Part shown: in pieces, positions 7,365 to 12,018 of the stretch | Layout: the number at the start of each line of letters is the position of its first letter | How positions within the stretch are numbered: position 1 is the stretch's first letter | Origin: Chitinophagaceae bacterium | GTDB lineage: Bacteria; Bacteroidota; Bacteroidia; Chitinophagales; Chitinophagaceae | DNA length: 12,018 bases | NCBI GenBank assembly: GCA_023251335.1 | Contig: JAHEZA010000029.1 | Span: 1 to 12,018, forward strand | Direction of reading: 5' to 3' | The notes under the pieces: generated by a model | Database searches by the model: none | What the model saw: the letters and a program-made list of their open reading frames with translations, nothing else | What the model was told of the DNA's origin: nothing | Position numbers and translations under genes: made by a program

Positions 7365-7721
7365 ATGTTACTTCTTTTCGGAATTCTGATCATTTTATCA
7401 TCCATCATTTTGGGAGTTATTGTTTTGATCCAAAATCCAAAAGGCGGAGGCCTTTCTTCTTCTCTTGGTGGATTCAGCAACCAGCTAATGGGCGTTAAAC
7501 AAACTACGGATGTGCTGGAAAAAGGCACCTGGCTTTTTGCAGCTATTATAGGTATTTTGTGCATTACTTCTACCTTATTTATTCCCAGTTCCGGTGGTGC
7601 TAATTCAAGAGACAATCTTATTAATCAAGCACCGGTGGGAACACCATTGGCACCTCAACAAAATAACACGGTTCCGTTGCCAACTCCGCAGACTCAAACA
7701 CCGGCAACTCCTGGTAAATAA
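7365..7721 (+). CDS. secG: Preprotein translocase subunit SecG
   Basis: SecG is the small, non-essential subunit of the SecYEG channel that assists SecA-driven protein export. The 118-residue protein has two membrane helices (about 2-22 and 55-75). They flank the family loop LIQNPKGGGLSSSLGG and the QLMGVKQTTDVLEKGTW segment, where GG...(F/G)...TD..EK is characteristic. The cytoplasmic/periplasmic tail of about 40 residues is rich in Pro, Gln and Thr and of low complexity, a feature often seen in Bacteroidota SecG. ATG 7365 lies 1 bp after the preceding stop, which implies translational coupling with the repeat/TPR gene. A strong terminator follows, so this is the last gene of the unit. Confidence 0.95.
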   Translation: MLLLFGILIILSSIILGVIVLIQNPKGGGLSSSLGGFSNQLMGVKQTTDVLEKGTWLFAAIIGILCITSTLFIPSSGGANSRDNLINQAPVGTPLAPQQNNTVPLPTPQTQTPATPGK

Positions 7722-7738
7722 TTGTTACAAACAGATAT

Positions 7739-7767
7739 AACCCTGTCCAAAAAGGCAGGGTTTTTTT
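7739..7767 (+). terminator. Rho-independent terminator after secG
   Basis: AACCCTG (7739-7745) pairs with CAGGGTT (7756-7762). The inner CC/GG pair (7747-7748 with 7754-7755) closes an AAAAA loop, leaving a single bulged T. Seven T residues follow at 7761-7767. It lies 18 bp after the secG stop and marks the end of the rightward operon. Confidence 0.88.
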
Positions 7768-7829
7768 ATGGGTATTCATTTTTAAAAATCCGAAAGATTT
7801 GCTTTCATGAAGAATTTTAAATCCGGTTT

Positions 7830-8861
7830 ATGAAAATTAAAAAGATCCTTTTGTTTTTGCTATTGATTATTTTTCTCATCGGAGCCTGGTGTGCCTGGAA
7901 TGTGTTTGGCCCGTCAATCCACAACCCGGAAAAGAAATTTTTATATATCCGAACAGGTGGCAATTACCAGAATGTGAAAGACAGTTTACAAAAAAATAAT
8001 ATTATAACAGGAGATTTTTGGTTTGACAAAATCGCGAACTACATTGACTATCCTCAAAACGTAAAAGCAGGAAAATACAAGATCAGCGATGGAATGAGTT
8101 TATACCATCTGATGAAGATGTTACGATCCGGCAAACAGGTGCCGGTGAATTTGGTAATCACCAAATTGCGCACCAGGGAAGATCTTGCCAAAAGAATTGC
8201 TACCCGTTTTGAAGTGGACTCAACAAGCGCCATGCATTTTTTGGATAACGAAGAATCGCTTCAGCGATTCAACGTTGATACCAATACCGTGATGACTGAT
8301 GTAATTCCTAACACCTACACGTACACGTGGAATACATCAATGGAAAATATATTCAGTAAGCTTTATGATGAATCAAAAAGATTCTGGAATCCCGAAAGAC
8401 TACAAAAGGCAGATCGGCTAAAACTCACTCCCAAAGAGGTTTATACGCTGGCATCTATCGTGGAGGAAGAAACGAACGAACAGGATGATAAAGGAAAAGT
8501 TGCAAGCGTTTATATTAACCGCCTCAGAAAAGGCATGAAACTGGCAGCAGACCCAACGGTAAAATTTGCCATGAAAGATTTTGCGTTAAAAAGAATTTAT
8601 CACAAGCACCTGGCTTTTGTATCGCCTTATAACACCTACCTGAATACAGGATTGCCTCCAGGCCCCATTTGCACGCCATCAATCAAAACGATAGACGCTG
8701 TATTGGATGCGCCGGAAACTGATTATTTATTTTTTGTAGCGCGGGCGGATTTTTCAGGACACTCAAATTTCGCATCAACATACAGTCAACACCAGGTGAA
8801 TGCAAAGGCATACCAGCAAGCCCTGGACAGTTTAATAAAAGCGAAGCAGCAAAATCAATGA
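7830..8861 (+). CDS. mltG: Endolytic murein transglycosylase MltG (YceG-like)
   Basis: MltG cuts nascent peptidoglycan glycan strands within the chain near the inner membrane and so sets strand length. The 343-residue protein has one N-terminal membrane anchor (about 5-24), a LysM-like region with GGNYQNVKDSLQKNNII (43-59), and the YceG catalytic domain. LASIVEEET (207-215) carries the expected catalytic glutamate, which I assign to E212 by analogy with E. coli E218. KVASVYINRLRKGMKLAADPTV (223-244) and YNTYLNTGLPPGPICTPS (267-284) are the other hallmark blocks. Length matches the family. The gene starts 62 bp after the secG terminator, so it needs its own promoter; the best box is AAGATTTG at 7794-7801, one base off TAnnTTTG and without a -33 match. 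An eight-codon frame (7807-7833) ends across its ATG as ATGA. Confidence 0.95.
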   Translation: MKIKKILLFLLLIIFLIGAWCAWNVFGPSIHNPEKKFLYIRTGGNYQNVKDSLQKNNIITGDFWFDKIANYIDYPQNVKAGKYKISDGMSLYHLMKMLRSGKQVPVNLVITKLRTREDLAKRIATRFEVDSTSAMHFLDNEESLQRFNVDTNTVMTDVIPNTYTYTWNTSMENIFSKLYDESKRFWNPERLQKADRLKLTPKEVYTLASIVEEETNEQDDKGKVASVYINRLRKGMKLAADPTVKFAMKDFALKRIYHKHLAFVSPYNTYLNTGLPPGPICTPSIKTIDAVLDAPETDYLFFVARADFSGHSNFASTYSQHQVNAKAYQQALDSLIKAKQQNQ

Positions 8862-8905
8862 GATTAAAAAACTATGTTAGAAATATTTTCAATTAAACGA
8901 AAGTC

Positions 8906-9853
8906 TTGAATAAAAAAACACCGACATATTTAATAATTCATCCGATAAAATACTTTATTAACCAAAGTAAGCAATGGTCGCCACCCGGCTTTTATGGCGT
9001 AAAATTACATGCGGTGCTGCAAGATTTTTCAAAAAAATTCAATCTCCCTGATTTTACTGAAAAAGCTTCCGCTATTTCCTACAATTTTATTATGGCGGTG
9101 CCCACTTCATGTTTGTTTCTTTTTACGCTGATCCCTAACCTCCCTTTTTTTTCGAAAAGGGCAATAAAGATTCAACTTCACGGATTGATCCATGACATTA
9201 TCCCTTCCCAGACCTACAATACCGGATTGATCAATTTTGTGGATAGTTTTTTTGACGGATCTAAAATAGGACTAATCTCTTTTACCTTTATTCTATCACT
9301 CATTTTTGCTTCGGGTGCGGTCATGGGCATCATGCGGTCTTTTAATAAAAATCATATGGGGTTTGAAAAAATGAAAGGTTTAAAGGCCCGCTGGGAAGCG
9401 ATCAAATTAACCGTGATGCTTTTCGGACTTTTGCTTGGATGCCTTATTCTATTACTGCTTCAAAGAAGTATATTAAAGTTGCTGGGTATCCACAACGAAA
9501 CGCTTCGAAACCTGATCCTTTATGGAAAATGGATTTTTATTTTTGCGCTTGTATATTATTCTTTCGCTTTTATCTATCGCTTTGCACCATCTACCACCAA
9601 ACGATGGAAACTCGCCTCTCCAGGCGCTACCATTGCCACTTTCTTAAGCATACTTGTAACCATCGGGTTTACTGTTTTCGTAAATAATTTTGGCAGATAC
9701 AATCTTTTATATGGCTCTATCGGCACCATCATGGTGATTATGATCATGATATTTTTAAACTCAATGGTGGTGATGGTCGGCTTCGAAATTAACCTGAGCA
9801 TTAATACATTGAAGACAATCGCAGAAAATCGTGCAGCAGGAAGAGAAAAATAA
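8906..9853 (+). CDS. YihY/virulence factor BrkB family membrane protein
   Basis: This 315-residue protein is an integral inner-membrane protein with about six hydrophobic segments (roughly 58-82, 118-145, 168-188, 205-225, 240-262 and 270-295). The pattern AISYNFIMAVP near residue 56 and the C-terminal NNFGRYNLLYGSIGTIMVIM...FLNSMVVMVGFEIN match the YihY/BrkB (formerly 'ribonuclease BN') family. That old RNase name is wrong for the family, and its transport or structural role is not settled. The start is TTG at 8906: a stop codon lies four codons upstream, and the next in-frame ATG (9092) would remove the first conserved helix. No strong ribosome binding site is seen. It follows mltG by 44 bp on the same strand and may be co-transcribed. 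Confidence 0.9.
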   Translation: MNKKTPTYLIIHPIKYFINQSKQWSPPGFYGVKLHAVLQDFSKKFNLPDFTEKASAISYNFIMAVPTSCLFLFTLIPNLPFFSKRAIKIQLHGLIHDIIPSQTYNTGLINFVDSFFDGSKIGLISFTFILSLIFASGAVMGIMRSFNKNHMGFEKMKGLKARWEAIKLTVMLFGLLLGCLILLLLQRSILKLLGIHNETLRNLILYGKWIFIFALVYYSFAFIYRFAPSTTKRWKLASPGATIATFLSILVTIGFTVFVNNFGRYNLLYGSIGTIMVIMIMIFLNSMVVMVGFEINLSINTLKTIAENRAAGREK

Positions 9854-9873
9854 TAAATGAGACAGCAAACAAA

Positions 9874-9894
9874 CCTACCTACCGGACAGGCAGG
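9874..9894. repeat. GC-rich imperfect palindrome between convergent genes
   Basis: A 21-bp element begins CCTACCTACC and ends ACAGGCAGG. Read on the minus strand it folds into a hairpin whose apparent mismatches become G-U wobble pairs. On the plus strand the same positions are A-C or C-A mismatches. The minus strand continues into TTTGTTTG, so it may end the NlpC/P60 transcript. Its composition stands out from the AT-rich surroundings and looks like a dispersed REP-type unit, which only a genome count can show. Confidence 0.55.
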
Positions 9895-9949
9895 CAATAA
9901 AGTGAATTTTTTATTTTTAATTACCGTGACAAACTAATCTCTTTCCTCT

Positions 9950-10510
9950 CTAAAAAACCGTAAACACCCTGTTCACTTTTACAAACCTCGGTATAAAATA
10001 AGAATTCATTCCCGATATCATCACGCCCCTGCTGGTAGAAGCATGGATAAATTTAAGATCACCGTTTTTATTCTCAGTAACAATTCCCAAATGCCCTACC
10101 ACGCCACTTTTTGCATCGCTGCCGGTAAATAAAATGAGATCGCCGGGCTTACAGCTTTTTACAGGGACTTCTTCACCAACATTAGTAAAATCAACCGAGG
10201 TACGCGGAGCAGCAATATTAAAATGGTTGAATACATAATCAATAAAACCCGAACAATCGAATCCCTTTTCTTTGATCGCAGATCCATAAGTGTATTTTAT
10301 TCCGATTAACGTTTGAGCAAACGCTACTACTTCTGACGCGGGAACATTCCCTGTATTTATTTCCCTCGAAGGAACATTATTCTTTATCACAACCGTGCTG
10401 TGTATGTCATTACTGTTTGGTGTTTCAGCCTTGGCAGTCTTTCGTGTGGAGCTGCAACTTGCCAATATGAATATAGAAATAATGCCAAGAGAAAATAAGG
10501 TTGTTTTCAT
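9950..10510 (-). CDS. NlpC/P60 (C40) cell-wall peptidase lipoprotein
   Basis: Enzymes of this family cut peptide stems of peptidoglycan, usually at D-Glu-gamma-L-diamino acid bonds. I take the ATG at 10508-10510, giving 186 residues. The frame can be extended to a TTG at 10537, but the ATG start gives a clean lipoprotein signal, MKTTLFSLGIISIFILASC, with lipobox LASC and lipid site Cys19. A low-complexity tether (about 20-60) precedes the NlpC/P60 domain (about 60-186). The catalytic triad is Cys86 in KGFDCSGF, His140 in VGHLGIV and His156 in FIHAST. The GDLILF strand is typical. The protein should be attached to a membrane facing the periplasm. It is convergent with the YihY-family gene and divergent from the lipoamide dehydrogenase gene. 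An AT-only inverted repeat lies just upstream of its start. Confidence 0.92.
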   Translation of the reverse strand: MKTTLFSLGIISIFILASCSSTRKTAKAETPNSNDIHSTVVIKNNVPSREINTGNVPASEVVAFAQTLIGIKYTYGSAIKEKGFDCSGFIDYVFNHFNIAAPRTSVDFTNVGEEVPVKSCKPGDLILFTGSDAKSGVVGHLGIVTENKNGDLKFIHASTSRGVMISGMNSYFIPRFVKVNRVFTVF

Positions 10511-10520
10511 TGATGGATTT

Positions 10521-10545
10521 TTAAAATTTTGCTTCAAAATTTTAA
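10521..10545. repeat. Perfect 10-bp inverted repeat upstream of the NlpC/P60 gene
   Basis: TTAAAATTTT (10521-10530) and AAAATTTTAA (10536-10545) are exact reverse complements with a 5-nt spacer, 11 to 35 bp before the chosen ATG on the minus strand. A third AAAATTTT lies at 10562-10569. The site could be a leader hairpin or an operator for either divergent gene. The low complexity makes chance a real alternative. Confidence 0.5.
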
Positions 10546-10598
10546 CAGGTCAAATATCTGCAAAATTTTACAATGAGCAATTTACTGCTGATTCGGTT

Positions 10599-10629
10599 TT
10601 TGCGCTTTGGGCATTCTAAAGTAATTTTG
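10599..10629 (+). promoter_or_regulatory. Bacteroidota-type promoter of the dihydrolipoyl dehydrogenase gene
   Basis: TTTG (10599-10602), a 19-bp spacer and TAATTTTG (10622-10629) match the TTTG-N19-TAnnTTTG consensus at every fixed base. The expected transcription start, a few bases past the -7 box, leaves a leader of about 40 nt before the ATG at 10674. This is the best promoter in the window. Confidence 0.72.
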
Positions 10630-10673
10630 CACCGTTTATTCAAACCTTATTTTAAATAAAATTTATATTCAAA

Positions 10674-12018
10674 ATGAATTATGACGTAATCGTTTTAGGC
10701 AGCGGCCCGGGTGGTTATCCTGCTGCAATCAGGGCATCTCAGTTAGGTAAAAAAGTAGCCATTGTAGAGCGTGAAAGTCTTGGTGGTATTTGCCTCAACT
10801 GGGGATGTATTCCTACCAAAGCTTTATTGAAAAGTGCGCAGGTAATGGAATATGCGAAACATTCCGCTGATTACGGCATTGAAGTAAATGACGCCAAACC
10901 GAACTTTGCCAATGTGATAAAACGCAGTCGTGGAGTAGCCGATAAAATGAATAAAGGAGTTACATTTTTGATGAAGAAGAATAAGATAGATGTGGTAATG
11001 GGTAATGGAAAATTAATTTCGTCAACACAACTGGAAGTAACATCGGCTGATGGGAAAAAGCAAACATTGGAAGCAAAGAACATTATAATAGCCACAGGTG
11101 CCAGAGCCAGGGAACTACCGGCTATGAAATTAGACGGCAAAAAAATAATTGAATATCGCAAGGCGATGAGTTTGTCTGAACAGCCTAAGTCTATTATCGT
11201 TGTAGGCTCGGGCGCTATAGGAACCGAGTTTGCTTATTTCTACAACAGCATCGGAACTAAAGTAACTATTGTGGAATTTTTGCCAAGAGTTGTTCCGGTG
11301 GAAGATGAAGAAGTATCTAAAGAGTTGGAAAAAAGTTTTAAAAAACAAGGTATTGACATCATGGTAAACAGTGAAGTGACCAGCGTGGATACCGGCGGCG
11401 ATGGCGTAAAAGCAAAAGTTAAAACACAGAACGGTGAGGTAACACTTGAAGCAGATGTGCTCTTGAGTGCAGTAGGCATCACAGCCAATATTGAGAATAT
11501 AGGCCTCGAAGAGTTAGGAATTAAAACGGATAAAGGACGGATTGTCGTTGATGCGAATCAACAAACAAACGTAAAAGGAGTTTATGCTATTGGTGATTGC
11601 ACACCACACCAGGCACTTGCGCACAAAGCCTCCAAAGAAGGTATCAATGCGGCAGAACACCTGGCCGGTAAAAATCCTAACCCGATAGATTATAATAATG
11701 TACCAGGCTGCACTTATTGCTCTCCGGAAATTGCCTCCGTAGGTTATACCGAAAAAGCGGCTAAGGATGCAGGTTATGAATTAAAAGTGGGCAAATTCCC
11801 TTTCATGGCAAGCGGCAAAGCCACCGCTGCGGGCGCAACAGAAGGCTTTGTAAAAATAATTTACGATGCCAAATATGGAGAGTTGCTGGGTTGCCATGCG
11901 ATAGGATATAACGTTACAGAAATAATCGCGGAAGTAGTGGTAGCACGTAAATTAGAAACTACCGCTCACGAAATTTTGAATGCAATTCATCCGCACCCAA
12001 CCATCAGTGAAGCTATTA
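10674..12018 (+). CDS. lpdA: Dihydrolipoyl dehydrogenase (E3), 3' end beyond the window
   Basis: This is the FAD-dependent E3 subunit of the 2-oxo-acid dehydrogenase and glycine cleavage complexes, which reoxidises dihydrolipoamide with NAD+. The window holds 448 codons of an expected 465-475. The N-terminal FAD-binding motif is GSGPGG (9-14). The redox disulfide is C40/C45 in GGICLNWGCIPTK, the NAD-binding motif is VVGSGAIGTEFA (177-188), and the second FAD contact is VYAIGDC (303-309). The dimerisation domain carries the catalytic pair His441/Glu446 in HPHPTISE. All key residues are present, so the enzyme should be active. ATG 10674 starts directly at the first beta strand. It has its own consensus promoter and is divergent from the NlpC/P60 gene. 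Nearby oxo-acid dehydrogenase E1 or E2 genes are not seen in this window. The reading frame has no stop before the right edge. Confidence 0.96.
   Translation, partial: MNYDVIVLGSGPGGYPAAIRASQLGKKVAIVERESLGGICLNWGCIPTKALLKSAQVMEYAKHSADYGIEVNDAKPNFANVIKRSRGVADKMNKGVTFLMKKNKIDVVMGNGKLISSTQLEVTSADGKKQTLEAKNIIIATGARARELPAMKLDGKKIIEYRKAMSLSEQPKSIIVVGSGAIGTEFAYFYNSIGTKVTIVEFLPRVVPVEDEEVSKELEKSFKKQGIDIMVNSEVTSVDTGGDGVKAKVKTQNGEVTLEADVLLSAVGITANIENIGLEELGIKTDKGRIVVDANQQTNVKGVYAIGDCTPHQALAHKASKEGINAAEHLAGKNPNPIDYNNVPGCTYCSPEIASVGYTEKAAKDAGYELKVGKFPFMASGKATAAGATEGFVKIIYDAKYGELLGCHAIGYNVTEIIAEVVVARKLETTAHEILNAIHPHPTISEAI

Overview
This window looks like chromosomal core sequence from a Bacteroidota bacterium, most likely of the Chitinophagaceae/Chitinophagales type. 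The base composition is AT-rich, and promoters fit the Bacteroidota TTTG-N19-TAnnTTTG pattern rather than the E. coli -35/-10 pattern. Shine-Dalgarno sequences are weak or absent. The gene order miaB, sigma-54 activator, lptE, repeat/TPR protein, secG is one I associate with this group. This placement comes from reading the proteins, not from a database search.

Layout. Bases 1-184 hold the probable last codons of an upstream gene and an AT-rich spacer. At 185-700 is a small conserved Bacteroidota protein that databases often mislabel 'ABC transporter ATPase'. A secreted M1-type zinc metallopeptidase lies convergently on the minus strand (757-2646). From the divergent spacer at 2647-2759, a rightward series runs to a clear intrinsic terminator at 7739-7767: miaB (tRNA methylthiolation), a 49-codon fossil of a HepT-like HEPN toxin, a sigma-54-type AAA+ activator without a receiver domain, lptE, a tandem-repeat protein with a C-terminal TPR, and secG. 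Next come mltG (peptidoglycan chain-length terminase) and a YihY/BrkB membrane protein. Then come a short palindrome, a minus-strand NlpC/P60 lipoprotein, and the start of a dihydrolipoyl dehydrogenase gene that runs off the right edge (10674 to beyond 12018).

How the genes relate. Much of the window serves the cell envelope: LPS transport to the outer membrane (LptE), protein export (SecG), glycan-strand release (MltG), cell-wall peptide hydrolysis (NlpC/P60) and a secreted peptidase. MiaB and lipoamide dehydrogenase are housekeeping.

Most of the region is ordinary. Two things are not. First, a HepT C-terminus with an intact RX4HXY motif sits between miaB and the activator gene, with no N-terminal half and no MntA partner. 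Second, the gene before secG carries three and a fraction near-identical 123-bp repeats, and an in-frame TAA in the third unit splits a reading frame that is otherwise continuous. I found no CRISPR array, transposase, tRNA or rRNA, and no complete undescribed system.
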